Shown: positions 1 through 10,377 of the stretch, piece by piece
Position numbering within the stretch: the stretch's first letter is position 1
How the letters are laid out: each line of letters starts with the position of its first letter
DNA from: Protea cynaroides
Lineage: Eukaryota; Streptophyta; Magnoliopsida; Proteales; Proteaceae
Assembly (NCBI GenBank): GCA_028583415.1
Contig: CM053266.1
Location: 78,069,237 to 78,133,236 of the forward strand
DNA: 64,000 bases
Reading direction: 5' to 3'
Program-made: the position numbers and the translations under genes
Notes under the pieces: generated by a model
The model's database searches: none
What the model saw: only the letters and a program-made list of their open reading frames with translations
What the model was told of the DNA's origin: nothing

Positions 1-552
1 GAGGATATCATTCATGATATTTTGAAATTCACTTGGGGCATTTTTGAGTCCAAATGGCATTACATTTCATTCGTAATGGCCAAAAGGGGTTGTAAAACCG
101 GTTTTATGCCGATCTTCAGGATGAATCTGAATTTGCCAAAATCCAGACTCCATGTCAAATTTTGAAAAGATTTTGTTTTATTGAAGACGCTGTAATAGGT
201 CTTTTTTGTTTGGGATTGGATATCGAATCCATTGAAGGACTTTGTTTAGGGGTTTGTAATTAATTACGAGCCTAGGTGTGCCTCGCTCGAGTTCAGCATT
301 TTTATTGACATAAAAAGCTGCACAACTCCAAGGTGACTTGCTAGGACGAATTAATTTTTTGGTTAGGAGATCATTGATCTCTTTCTTGCAAGTTTCTTGT
401 AATTCTTTATTCATTTGAATGGGACGAGCTTTAGTTGGAATTTGAGATTCAAAAAACCCTTGCTCATAGGGTAATCGAACAATGTGTTTTTGACGTGACC
501 AGAATGCATCTGGAAATTCAGAACATAATTCATGTTCGAATTGTTGTCGCAA
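1..552 (-). pseudogene. Pararetroviral reverse transcriptase, N-terminal half, with stops
   Basis: The first 124 codons (552 to 178) contain the entry to the RT palm: KKLIRPSKSPWSCAAFYV followed by RLVINYKPLNK. A TAA stop interrupts at 175-177, after which the same frame continues with a typical segment (FSKFDMESGFWQIQI, then TPFGHYE) and a TGA stop near position 73, before NVMPFGLKNAPSEF. The catalytic YxDD motif lies beyond the window. The motifs fit Caulimoviridae better than Ty3/gypsy: the run NYKPLNK and the Pro-Asn-Lys-Lys after it differ from the YRELN form of the gypsy RTs elsewhere in this window. It is non-functional as it stands. Confidence 0.75.
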
Positions 553-759
553 AGTTTTGATTTGATTTTGGACTGAGGTTTGTTTGAGACGTTCCTCAAT
601 ACGTTGGTTTGAGAGTTCTTCTTTGAAAAACTCAAGATGAGTTTCTTTGTTTTTGATAGATCGATTTGGGTGAGCTAAAGATTTTGATGTTTGATTTATC
701 GACCGAATTAGTTTGGTTGGTCGAATAAACTTAAACGTGATTTGTTGGCCAAAAGCTTT

Positions 760-1283
760 TGTTTTGATTCCTTTATCTGTAACAGAAAAATGTTTGATTT
801 GGTCTAGGAAAGGTTGTCCTAGAATTATATTTGTATTTAAGTCTTTAATGAGATAAAATTACTGTTGAAGACAAAAACCTTTGTTGCAAATATGGACATT
901 TGATAATTTGTAATCAACCTGGAGGAATGTACCATTTGCTCCAGTGAGTTTTTGAAATATTTTTTCAAAGAATTGGTAGGAATCAATCATTCTTTGAGAC
1001 AATTTAGTTGGGCACCTGAATCAATCAAGGCATTAGTTTTGATTTTGAAAACACCAGAGATGACCAACTGGATGGTAGTATACCATGGTTGCCAAATGGG
1101 TTTATGAATGTTTTGGACTTGTAAGGCTACCTTTTGTTCAGATCCAGATGTTGAATCTTTTAATTGGAGTAGCTCACTTTTGATTTGTTTAATTTCATTT
1201 TGGAGATTTTGCACAGTAATCCCAGAAGATGAATTCTGAGGCTGTGGTAATTGATTGTTATTTTGACGGCTTGATGTAATCAT
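760..1283 (-). pseudogene. Pararetroviral aspartic protease region
   Basis: Reading leftwards from 1283, a coiled Gln/Lys-rich stretch leads into ALIDSGAQLNCL, the DSG(A) active-site loop of a retropepsin. About 90 codons later comes NIILGQPFLDQI, matching the conserved second ILG motif of this fold. The stretch lies directly upstream of the RT, the expected protease-RT order of a pararetroviral polyprotein. At least one stop (near 858) and a frame change after residue 98 break it. Confidence 0.68.
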
Positions 1284-1310
1284 GCCGATATGGAAACTAG
1301 GGCTATTATT

Positions 1311-2283
1311 TTAAAGTTCCCAAGTGCGATTGATCCCTTTGTCGGGATTCAATATTAAAGTTGTTTTTTGGTATCTTGAATTGCGTAAAACACTCCTATA
1401 TCTTTGATATTTCCACTGTTTATAAATTTTGGGATTTGTTTTTAATTTTGAAGAAATTTTGTTTTGACTAAGTCTTTTGACTCGTTGGTTTTGAGGGTGG
1501 TCTTTTGCTGACCGTTGATGGAGCATAAATCGAGCCATAGGACCTTGTTTCCTAGGGTCCATTAAATACGAGTAGTTCCTACAAAGGATCCCTTTCTTCT
1601 GTATGAATCGATATTATTACATTCTAATTCTTTCCTGATACCTCCCAAGGAAAATCCCGAATTGGGTCCCAAATTGACGGGTTAGTGTGAGCTTATCCAT
1701 GCGGTTATGCACTCTTCGATGTTCCAATGTTGGATTAACATTCGTTGGTATCTTAATTTCTAAGGATGTTAATTTGTTTGGGAAGCTTTCCCTTTTCATT
1801 TTTGGATATGGAAATAACCTTAGATTCTTACAATTGATTATTAGGATCCTTAATGTTAATTTTGAGAAGATAATCCTTTGAATTACCTTTTTGGTTTGGA
1901 CATTCTTGAGAAGAAATGTTTGATTTCTTATCAGGAATTTGTTTTGAATTTTGGGTAGAGTTAGGCTGTGAGCCAGACTCATTTGATTTGTCAGTTCCTT
2001 CTGCGGGAATCATGACCTGGTTTGTAATAGATGGAAGGTTAGACCTATAGTCTACTATTTTGGATTTGGATGAGGACCCTACAACTATCTGGTGTAAATC
2101 TGGTGGAATAACTGGATCAGGATCATCAATTAATTTTGGTTTATCATCTGGAGGATCTCCTGGTTGAGGGGATCGACCATGACCAGTTATGATAATGGAC
2201 TTTTGTCCAAAATTTGGGATTTGGTGAAGATTTGGAACTTCTTGTTTTTGGGTTTGGGACTTCCTCTTCTTTGCTCGTTCCAA
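1311..2283 (-). pseudogene. Pararetroviral polyprotein, low-complexity middle
   Basis: Two overlapping open frames (2283-1828 and 1982-1617), then 1562-1311, translate to Lys-, Pro-, Ser- and Asn-rich sequence with no motif I recognise. The position between the N-terminal block and the protease corresponds to the coat-protein and linker part of caulimovirid polyproteins. The frame changes between segments suggest indels. No zinc knuckle was found. Assignment rests on position and strand continuity only. Confidence 0.4.
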
Positions 2284-2364
2284 GTGATCATCTAATTGAT
2301 TTATAAATGAGACGAAACTTGGATGGATACGAGTGTGGGGAAAAGGATATTTGGTTTTATGGAT

Positions 2365-2685
2365 TTATGTATAAACATCTAAATAAACATAAAAGGACAT
2401 GCTCCATTCTATGTTTTCCATATGTTCATACCAATTTTGTTTCATGTGTTGTTGTTCGTCGTGGGAGAAATAGTTAAAGAACCATTCTCTTTTAAATTTA
2501 TGTTTAGGAAGATCGAAATCTAGCCTACGTGTTGGTTTGTCGATTTGAAATTTTAATAAGTTTAGTTTTGGTTTTGGTATAAAAGGAATGTAGCAGTTTT
2601 GAAAAATATTTGGAACACCCATTTGAAAACCACATTCTCTTCCTGATGTACTAGGTCTTTCCTCATGAATGATATGAGAAAACAT
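2365..2685 (-). pseudogene. Pararetroviral N-terminal ORF segment, unrecognised
   Basis: A 106-codon open frame starts at an ATG at 2685 and is rich in aromatic and basic residues (KFKREWFFNYFSHDEQQHMK). It is the most upstream coding sequence of the insert, 65 bp from the TA microsatellite. It could be the start of a coat or movement protein, but I see no diagnostic motif. It ends in a stop before the low-complexity segment. Confidence 0.35.
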
Positions 2686-2748
2686 TTTCTAAATAACAAA
2701 CAGAAATTGGGGATAGTGTAAAATAGTTTGGTTGAGTTCTACTCTTAC

Positions 2749-2750
<2 letters not shown>

Positions 2751-2785
<35 letters not shown>
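2751..2785. repeat. (TA)n microsatellite at the pararetrovirus border
   Basis: Thirty-five bases of uninterrupted alternating AT. It separates the viral minus-strand reading (left) from element G internal DNA (right). Confidence 0.95.
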
Positions 2786-2789
<4 letters not shown>

Positions 2790-3415
2790 AAAATGGAGTA
2801 TAGTCCACAACTCGGACCTTACCCTATACATATGATAAGTATCAAAAGGCAGATGCTGGTGTTAAGTAACAATAGGGAAAGATAGTGTGATCACTGAGGA
2901 TCACTAGCAGATGGTGGCACGAACCTGATAAAGATCCTCATCAAAGGCACCCTAACACTTCACTATGGTCTACTGGACACGCTGTATGCCAACTAGTTCC
3001 TCTATGATTTTCAACTGACCCTTTTAGATAGCGATAAACATTTTCTTAACTCGAGCCATGTGCCCTCGAGGTCTAGCTACTGCTATAGAGGTGGAAGCCC
3101 CATTTCCTATTAGGACTTCCCTTTTGCTGTCACTATCCTCCCTGATAGCTGCTCTACGTACCACTGGATGTCTCCGACGTGCTCTCCTGTGTGGCTTTTA
3201 AATTGAGCTCTAGGTCAAACATCACCACTTCATGTAGCTTTATCCGAACAACGCTGGTCCAATCGAATAGGGAAGACTCCTTTACATTCTCCATTTCCTC
3301 TCTAGCAAAGCTCACTTAAGTGAGCAAAGATATGGGACAATAGACGACCATATGGAAACCTTTCATCTGGACCCAAGTGGTCTGATAATAACAACATGTG
3401 CCTTAAGATAATATA
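2786..3415 (-). pseudogene. Element G antisense gene, distal part
   Basis: On the minus strand this stretch continues the antisense gene cut by solo LTR A and element B. After removing both insertions, the G minus strand gives QLCLPYI near the A junction and YGRLLSHIFAHL from 3350-3310. These align with HVCLPYI and YGRLITNLL in the antisense gene of B, at the same relative spacing. Downstream of that, 2786-3250 has several stops and nothing further I can identify. Confidence 0.5.
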
Positions 3416-3781
3416 TGTAAGACCCGTATCGATCTAACCAGTCTTACTACCTTATACCAGGTCTACCTATTATGGTCGAGCCACGTGGACCAAGTGCGTG
3501 AAGAAACCACAAAACCAGGTATGAAATTTAACTCAAAAAGAGTCAAATATGAGGGTAGGGTCGTATGCCTAAACAGGTGTGACCGACCCCACCTCAGAAG
3601 AGTCCAACCCATGACTTTTTGGTCGTGGGGTCGCATGTCTTAAAAAAACATAGGGTCGACGGATTCTGCGACCCTACATTCGACCCTACGAAAACAGACA
3701 GAAACCAAAAATTAGGAAACCTTCCTAATCCGAAGGGGGTCTTTCCTAAACTCTTTGGGGCTTATTATGGAGGGTTTTCCT

Positions 3782-3790
3782 CTATAAATA
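3782..3790 (+). promoter_or_regulatory. TATA box of LTR A
   Basis: CTATAAATA occurs in the context CCTCTATAAATAGGACGTCC, followed by a long GA-rich leader. The same context recurs in LTRs B and D. Confidence 0.7.
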
Positions 3791-5385
3791 GGACGTCCCT
3801 TAGCCTCTTTCACTCCTTTAGAACCCTAATTGAAAGTGAGAGAGAGAAAAGAGAAGGAAGAGAAGGAGAATTGGAGAAGAAGACTAAGGAAGAGGAAGTT
3901 CAGAGAAACTTTTGATTCTCAGCAAAACTAAGGTATGAATATGATCTCCATGATTGATTAAGAGCCTAGAATAGTTCATAGGATTTAGGAGAAACCCAAA
4001 TCATCCATCCATGGATAAATTCCAAGAGAAACCATGGACGAAATCATTGTGGACAATGGATAGTGTGTAAAAATTACAGTATTGAGCCATAGAACAATCA
4101 TAGGAAGGACTATGAAGATAAACCAAAGGAATCAAACATGAAGGAATGGACTTAAGAGTGAAAGGTTGACCCTAACACGTGTGGTCGCACGTAGGGTCGC
4201 ATGATATTCGACCTTACGAGGCCCACATGATCGACCACATGCCCTCGGAAAGTTCCAGGGAAGGTGTGGTCACATGTAGGTTCAAAGTATATTCGACCCC
4301 ACCTGCGACCCTACACCCTGGGGTCGCAGAACTGAGACCCCAGGTGCTACCCTACCTGCGACCAGACCCCTGTGGTCGTAGAAACTACTACCCCAGGTGC
4401 TACCCTACCTGCGAAACTATAGTTTCTGCTAGTCTAAATATATTGGAATTAATTCTAATTAAAATCTATCAACTTTTTAGGTATTTGTAGTGATTTAAAA
4501 GTGAATTATAAAGCTCGAACGAGGATCTACTAGCAATCAAAGGTGAGGGAACAAGACCTAAACTAATTGGATAATAATAAACTATTTTTTTATTTATTGA
4601 GTCCGATGCCATGATTGATTCTGTGCTTGTATACGTATATTGTGCATCTAAAATATCATCCAATATACCTGCTATTACTGTTCATGCATATTTAATTTCA
4701 TTTATTTATAACATGATGATGATGATAATGCTAGGAATAGGCATGTAAATGTTTGTGCGTAGTTAGTGTACTTGATGCGAGTGGGGCATCAGGGGGAGGA
4801 CGTGACACTGTGGTTCATCCTAGTTACCAGAATCTAGCTCTATCTCTACTCAAGTCTTGTCTACTAACATCGTCGTATCGCCATTAGCTTAGCAGAACTA
4901 TTACATCGTAGGGCATCAGGGGATGTGGTCTCGGACCATGTAGTCTCTGACTCTACCGGGGGGCCTTAGCTCTATCTCTATGGACGTATTGAGGGATGCT
5001 GGGGTGAGGCCTTGGATACACTGTCTGACATTAGGATTGGTTAGTTGTGAGTCTAGTTTGCAAGCCCTCGCCAATAGGGGCTTACGTGTTGGTATGGGTA
5101 GGGCATCAGGGGAAGTATGATGCGGTGCGGTCCTAAGCACTTTAGCTCTATCCCTATTCCATGGTGGGTGCATGTGGGGGTGGCAATGGTGTTTGATCCA
5201 TTGGGCGGTTCCACACATTCATGTATAGAGGTGCATTGGCCACCTATCCTTTCTATTGCACATTGTAAACTTATGAACCAGACCAAAGATATGAATTGAA
5301 TGCATGCATATGTTTGTTATATTGTTTTGTTTGCTCACTGAGCCGTGATGTGTGCTCACCCTTTTGACGTCGAATATTTTTAGTT

Positions 5386-5517
5386 GATGATGCAGGTACC
5401 ACTGTAGAAGACTATATGAATGCTCCTGTGTACGGACATGTTGTGGCAATGGATGTAGAATTTATGATGGAGTCGCATGATTCGTCATGTGAGTGCAACT
5501 CATGCCTCTTCGATTAG
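5386..5517 (+). CDS. Conserved LTR terminal ORF, copy A (hypothetical exon)
   Basis: Forty-three codons plus TAG read DDAG.TVEDYMNAP...YGHV, then HDSSCECNSCLFD. An acceptor-like TTTTTAGTTGATGATGCAG precedes codon 4, so an exon would start at 5396 in phase 1. Length, phase, the Cys pattern (CECNSC) and the stop position match all the other LTR copies in this window. In A the upstream unspliced frame is closed by TGA 15 codons before, so expression here would need splicing. I do not recognise the protein. The start codon is uncertain; the in-frame ATG of YMNAP is one candidate. Confidence 0.5.
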   Translation, partial: DDAGTTVEDYMNAPVYGHVVAMDVEFMMESHDSSCECNSCLFD

Positions 5518-5994
5518 TTTTTCTTTGAATTATTCAGACGATGTAATTAATTAAATTATTTTATTTTATGTCTTTGTTATTTGGAGATAAGTGGATAATT
5601 TATTTACTTTATCACCACTAGACCCTCAGTTCATTTAATATTAAAGACTTCCGTTGTTGTTTATTTACTTTGATTATGGTTGTGGATGTGTATGGTTTAA
5701 GTAAATGGACACAGCCTATTCGAGATCTTGGTTGAACCGTTGGTTTATTAACGGTTCATCACACCATTCTGAATAGTATGAAATTGGGGTGTGACAATAT
5801 ATGGGAGACATAGCTGCTCTCCTCGAAGTACGTAGTATGTTATGTACATACCAAATGTGTAAGACTCGTATCGTACTTACCGGTCTTACGACCTTATATC
5901 AGGTCTTCCTATCATGGTCGGGCCAAGCGGACCAAGTGTGTAAAGAAACCATAAGGCTAGGTATGAAATTGAATCCACAATCATCTATTTAGGA

Positions 5995-6130
5995 GTGTGT
6001 GGTTGCATACCTAAACAGGTGTGGTCGACCACACCTAAGAATAATGCCACCACTGGAGTCTGGGACGTGTGGTCGTAGTTTTTGGATGTGTGGTTGACGG
6101 GTTCTGTGAGCCCATGTGCGACCACACGAA
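5995..6130 (+). repeat. Word array upstream of TATA, LTR B
   Basis: Interspersed direct and inverted copies of GTGGTCG(CA) and its complement (CGACCACAC) lie 90-230 bp before the TATA box. Examples are GTGTGGTTGCATACC, GTGTGGTCGACCACACC and GTGCGACCACACG. Confidence 0.8.
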
Positions 6131-6219
6131 GTCAAACTGACTCCATGATTAGGAAACCTTCCTAATCCGAAGGGGGTTCTTTCCTAATCTAAGTGGGACT
6201 CTATATGGAGGGTTTTCCT

Positions 6220-6228
6220 CTATATATA
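6220..6228 (+). promoter_or_regulatory. TATA box of 5' LTR B
   Basis: CTATATATA in CCTCTATATATAGGACATCC, followed by a GA-rich leader without ATG up to the donor-like site at 6371. This is the likely start region of the genomic transcript. Confidence 0.7.
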
Positions 6229-6602
6229 GGACATCCCTTAGCATCTTTCATCCTCTTAGAACTCAAACTGAAAGAGAGAGAAAGAGAAGAGGAGGAAGAG
6301 AAGGAGAATTGAATAGGAAGACTAAGAGGAGAAATTTTAGAGAGAACTCTGAATCTTCAACAAGTTTAAGGTATGAAAACATTCCCCACATCAGTTGAAT
6401 ACCTAGAATAGATCATGGAGGAGATAGTGATTCAAAGTGAGACCTCAATCATAAAACCATGGATAAATTCTAAGAGATCCATGGAGGGAATCTATTAGGA
6501 TGATGGATTATGTAAAAAATATTAATTTTGAGCCATAGGAAGAATCATGATGGTAAACCAAAGAATCAAAACACAAAGAAATTGAATTGAGGGTGAAAAA
6601 TC

Positions 6603-6957
6603 GACCATCACATGTGTGGTCGCAAGTGTGGTCGCATGATATGCGACCACACGAGACACATATGATCGACCACATGCCCTCGAAAAAGTTCCAGGGAGGG
6701 TGTGGTTGCATGTGTGGTCACATGATATGCGACTACATGAGACACACATATCGACCACACGCCCTCAAAAAAGTTCCAAGGAGGGTGTGGTCGCATACCA
6801 TGCGTCCACACGTAGCGACCACACACCCTCGAGGAAGTTTTAGGGAGGGTGTGGTCGCATGTATGGTCGCATGATATGCAACCACACATAGCGACCACAC
6901 ACCCTGTGGTCGCAGAAACTGAGACCACAGGTGCAGCCGCACCTGCGACCACTCAGC
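6603..6957 (+). repeat. Word array downstream of leader, LTR B
   Basis: At least twelve copies of GTGGTCGCA or its complement lie in about 350 bp. The best palindrome is at 6628-6650: two 10-bp arms (GTGGTCGCAT and its reverse complement) around GAT. The spacer sequence between words (GCCCTCG.AAAGTTCCAGGG) repeats about three times with a period near 100 bp. Long ORFs on both strands here are by-products of the repeats. Confidence 0.85.
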
Positions 6958-7919
6958 TTCTGGAAGTCTGAATTGATGGAAATAAATTCTAATTTAAAAT
7001 CTATAAATTTGTTAGGTTTTCAAGTGGTCTAAAAGTGATTTACAAAGCTTGGATGAGGAACAATCATCAACCAAAGGTGAGGGAACAAGACCTAAACTAA
7101 TTGGCTAATAACAAACTATTTTACTTATTGAGTCCAATGCTATGAATGATTCTATGTTTGTATGTTTGTAATGTGCATTTCACATGTCATCCAATATTCC
7201 TGCTATTACTGCTTATGCATATTTAATTCTGTTTATTTATAACATGATGATGATGATGATGATGTTAGGAATAGACATGTGAATGTATATGTGTGGTTAG
7301 TGTGCTTGATACGAGTGGAGCATCAGGGGGAGGACGTGACACTGTGGTTCATCCTGGTCACCAGACTCTAGCTCTATCTCTACTCAAGTCTTGCCTATTA
7401 ACATCGTCTTATCGCCATTACCTTAGCAGAACTATTACATCGTAAGGCATCAGGGGAGTTGGTCTCGGACCGTGTAGTCTCTGACTCTGTCGGGGGGCCT
7501 TAGCTCTATCTCTATGGACGTATTGAGGGATGCTGGGGTGAGGCCTTGGATACACTGTTTGGCATTAGGATTGGTTAGTTGTGAGCCGAGTTTGCAAGCC
7601 CTCGCTAATAGGGGCTTACATGTTGGTATGGGTAGGGCATCAGGGGAAGTGTTATGCGGTGTTTGATCTGGGCACTTTAGCTCTATCTCTATTCCATGAT
7701 GGGTGCATGTGGGACGGCAATGGTGTTTAATCCATTGGGTGGCTTCATACACTCATGTATAGAGGTGCGACGGTCACTAAACCTTTTTATAGCATATTGC
7801 AAACTTATAAATTAGACCAAAGATATGAATTGAATGCATGCATATTTTTGTTGCATTGTTTTGTTTGCTCACTGAGCCATGATGTGTGCTCACTCTTTCG
7901 ACGTCGAATATTTTTAGTT

Positions 7920-8051
7920 GATGATGCAGGTCCTACCGTAGAAGATTAAATGAATGCACCAATGTACGGACATGTTGTTGCGATGGATGTGGAAGCTTTG
8001 GTGGAGTCGCATGATTCATCGTGTTAGTGCAACTCTTGTGTTTTCGATTAG
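7920..8051 (+). pseudogene. Conserved LTR terminal ORF, 5' LTR B copy, with stops
   Basis: Same 132-nt frame as the other copies (DDAGPTVED to CNSCVFD). TAA replaces the Tyr codon of VEDY and TAG replaces Glu in CEC. The 3' LTR copy of the same element lacks these stops, so they arose after insertion. Confidence 0.6.
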
Positions 8052-8334
8052 ATTTAGTTGTTGGATTATCAGAACATGTAATTGATTACTTTATTTTATT
8101 TTATGTCTTGATTCATTTGGAGATAATTGGATAATTAATTATGTTATCACTGTTAGATACGCAGTTCATTAATATTAAAGACTTTCGCTATTGTTTATTT
8201 ACTCTGATTATGGTTGTGGTTGTATCTGGTTTGAACAAATGGGCACGACCTATACGAGATCCTGGTTGAACCGTTGGTTCATAGACAGTTCATCGCACTA
8301 TTCTGGTTAGACCATAATTGGGGTGTGACAACTT

Positions 8335-8346
8335 GGTATCAGAGCT
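8335..8346 (+). promoter_or_regulatory. Primer binding site (tRNA-iMet), element B
   Basis: TGGTATCAGAGC lies three bases after the 5' LTR and is complementary to the 3' end of plant initiator methionine tRNA, the usual primer for these elements. Confidence 0.9.
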
Positions 8347-8615
8347 CTCGGGCTCTGTCTATCAAACCTATATACTTCCACAAGAGTTCGTGAACTGAGT
8401 TAGAATAAAATTTAAAAGCTTTAATAAGAACACACCATAAGCACCTGTGTTGTATGAGACAATAAACTAAGAAAGAGAATAATGCACATATATAAATAAG
8501 CAACAAGTTCTATGTATATATCAAATGAGAATAAAACTAACATATATCCGAATCAAAGTACGATCCACAATCCAGACAGTTACTTTGTAGTATAAAGTAA
8601 GAAGAAATAAAGGCA

Positions 8616-9835
8616 TCATGGAGCTGGGGGTGCTGGAGGAGGAGGTGCCTCGCGATCTCGATCATAATCCTTAGCATATACTCTCGTAAGCCAGGCTATC
8701 TGAGTTTGGGTCACCTGAAGACTAGCTGCCAGATCCGCCACCCGCTGATCAGTAGCACCCTGGGCCTCCTGAATCTCACGCAGCAGCCCCATGATGTCAT
8801 CTAGTGGTGGATGCGAAGGACCAGCTGAGTGGGAAGGAACCTGAGAAGGGCCAGCTCCAGTGGAATGTTGTGGTGATGGAGGAGGTATGGCATCCACGTC
8901 CATGAACAACTTATCATCATCCTCCTCATCATCGCCCTCGTGAACCTCTGTTGTTGCTGCTGTTGCCGCCTCCACGTCTGCTACCTCTACTAGAGTATGG
9001 GGAGGCACCATAGCGTTTCTCTCCTCGTCACTGACTTGCACATCTCGCATCCCCATCCTGCAGATGGCCTCCCAGTTAAGGTCATCGAAAAAGTGTCCAC
9101 GTGAATCCTCTCATCGACCAAGTTTACCTGCAAGCGAGTAAGCAGATTGGTGATCAAACGCCCATAGGATAGGTTACCCACCAGACCAGGCATCGTGCAT
9201 GGTCCTGATAATGATATAAGGAAGGCAGACATGTTGCCTAGTGCAGATGCAGTACAGAAGGTACTGGGTCAACTGCGAAACCTTCTCATAGTGTCCACTC
9301 TGGGGAATTAGGTTGTGCTGAATGATCTTGCAATACACTAGGGGTTCCGATCATAGGTTGATTACCTTCATCTGCCAGTGATCATCCCTAAGAATATGGC
9401 GGTATCAATCTCTGTGCGCATTCTCACTGACAGGAACTAGAGTTCCTTGGGTGCACAGTATACCAAGGGACCATCATTTGAGATACCCAGGAGATCAGCC
9501 AACTCCTAGCAATTAAAGGAGATCTCCACCCCTTTAACTAAACTGGTGATCCTGAGCTCTCTACCCCTCTCTATGTCCTCTGGGTCACCCTCTACCTGTA
9601 AATTACAGTAAAACTGTTTCACCAACTCAGGACAGGTGCAACCCTCATATAGAATCACAGGGAGCCAGCCCATATCACCGAATGCTCCCTCCACATTAAA
9701 TAGGGCTAGGTTGGCCAAGTTGACACAACGACCCCCTTCCACCTTCTTACGCTCATATCGAGCATACTGTGCTTCTATTTTAATAGACCGAAAGCAATGG
9801 GGATCATGAACTCTGGGGACTTTAGTGCGAGCCAT
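8616..9835 (-). pseudogene. Antisense gene in element B: plant mobile/transposon-protein-like domain
   Basis: Read on the minus strand, an ATG at 9835 opens MARTKVPRVHDPHCFRSIK. It continues to a block (ERKKVEGGRCVNLANL, then GWLPV, PELVKQFYCNLQV and RITSLVKGVEISF) that resembles the domain shared by plant 'putative plant transposon protein' and PMD-like families. Further on come HVCLPYI and LSYGRLITNLLTRLQ with a donor-like CAG|GTAAAC, then an acidic, Pro/Ser-rich tail with a coiled-coil-like end (LREIQEAQGATDQRVADLAA). Stops occur at 9506 and in the middle segment, so the copy is dead. It lies between the primer binding site and gag, opposite to the element's transcription. A repeat array and a TATA-like box lie upstream of it. 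Exact introns are not resolved. Confidence 0.6.
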
Positions 9836-10377
9836 GTTATCTACAAGAGTATAGACCAACAAGCAATATATCAGATATAGTGAAAATTCAAAATTTTGGC
9901 ATTATGACGGAGTGATTTGGCCAAAAACCTCACTTTTCACCCAAACATTTGGACAGGAGGACTTACATAGGTCCCAAACCATCCTGCAAGGCTCATACAA
10001 TGGGAAATTTAAACCAGCTGGGTCGAATTTGAAGAAATTTTGACAATTTGGGAAAAACCCCAAAATTTAGGTCAAAATTGGAAATTTTCAAGTTTCTATT
10101 AAACTAACCGATGAAACTCGAATTTTCTTGAAAGATTTCACCCATTGGGTGGCCAATAGCAATAACCCCCAATAAAAATCAAATTTTTACGGTCAGAAAA
10201 ATATTAATTTGAAGAAAACCCTATTAATAGAGCAAAACCTAGGTATGAAAGCTTGAAAAGGAGAAAGAATACCTAGAAGAACGGAACGTAGGTCCTAGAT
10301 CGATGAAAGAATCACCAAATTTGTATGGTCGACACTGTAGCAACTCAGTGGTGGCGAGTTGAGTTGAAGACAAAAGA

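Larger units (their letters stand above)
1..2750 (-). mobile_element. Endogenous pararetrovirus (Caulimoviridae) fragment, decayed
   Basis: The minus strand reads through a caulimovirid-type polyprotein: an unplaced N-terminal block, a Pro/Ser-rich middle, a retroviral-type aspartic protease and the first half of a reverse transcriptase. The RT end runs off the left edge of the window. No LTR is present and the right border abuts a TA microsatellite, as is known for integrated plant pararetroviruses. Several in-frame stops and frame changes show an old, inactive copy. The genus is not resolved. It lies inside element G, whose internal sequence resumes at about 2786. Confidence 0.72.
3416..5796 (+). 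mobile_element. Solo LTR A (long-LTR chromovirus family)
   Basis: Starts TGTAAGACCC and ends GGTGTGACA, flanked by ATATA at 3411-3415 and 5797-5801, a 5-bp target duplication. With no internal region it is a solo LTR of 2381 bp. Word arrays built on GGTCG/CGACC lie at 3553-3700 and 4178-4420 (family form AGGGTCGCA/GGGGTCGCA). A TATA box is at 3782, a splice-donor-like AG|GTATGA at 3933, an exon-like block at 4481-4542 bounded by TTTTTAG and AAAG|GTGAGG, a GATGAT microsatellite near 4712, three TAGCTCTATCYCTA boxes (near 4850, 4968, 5142) and the terminal ORF at 5386-5517. Confidence 0.93.
5858..8331 (+). repeat. 5' LTR of element B
   Basis: The 2474-bp LTR has word arrays (GTGGTCGCA family) at 5995-6130 and 6603-6957, a TATA box at 6220, a donor-like AAG|GTATGA at 6371, an exon-like block at 7016-7076 (TTGTTAG to AAAG|GTGAGG), a GATGAT microsatellite near 7247, TAGCTCTATCTCTA boxes near 7368, 7501 and 7679, and the terminal ORF at 7920-8051. 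Exon-like block and ORF are in the same frame across the putative splice. Confidence 0.95.

Noticed and set aside
4916..5449. Minus-strand ORFs of 76-100 codons in LTRs (also near 7450, 15338, 46157, 53139)
   Set aside because: They run opposite to the conserved terminal ORF and the box region, vary in length and contain no recognisable motif; treated as shadows.
6587..6952. Overlapping ORFs of 80-114 codons on both strands, rich in Trp, His and Arg, in the LTR word arrays
   Set aside because: They arise because the repeated word GTGGTCGCA and its complement lack stop triplets in several frames. The reading changes freely between LTR copies, unlike the terminal ORF.
6603..6957. CRISPR-like regular repeats
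   Set aside because: The words vary in spacing, occur in both orientations and lie within LTRs of a plant genome.
8335..8346. Possible tRNA gene fragment
   Set aside because: Only the 12 bases of a primer binding site are present, directly after an LTR; there is no cloverleaf.
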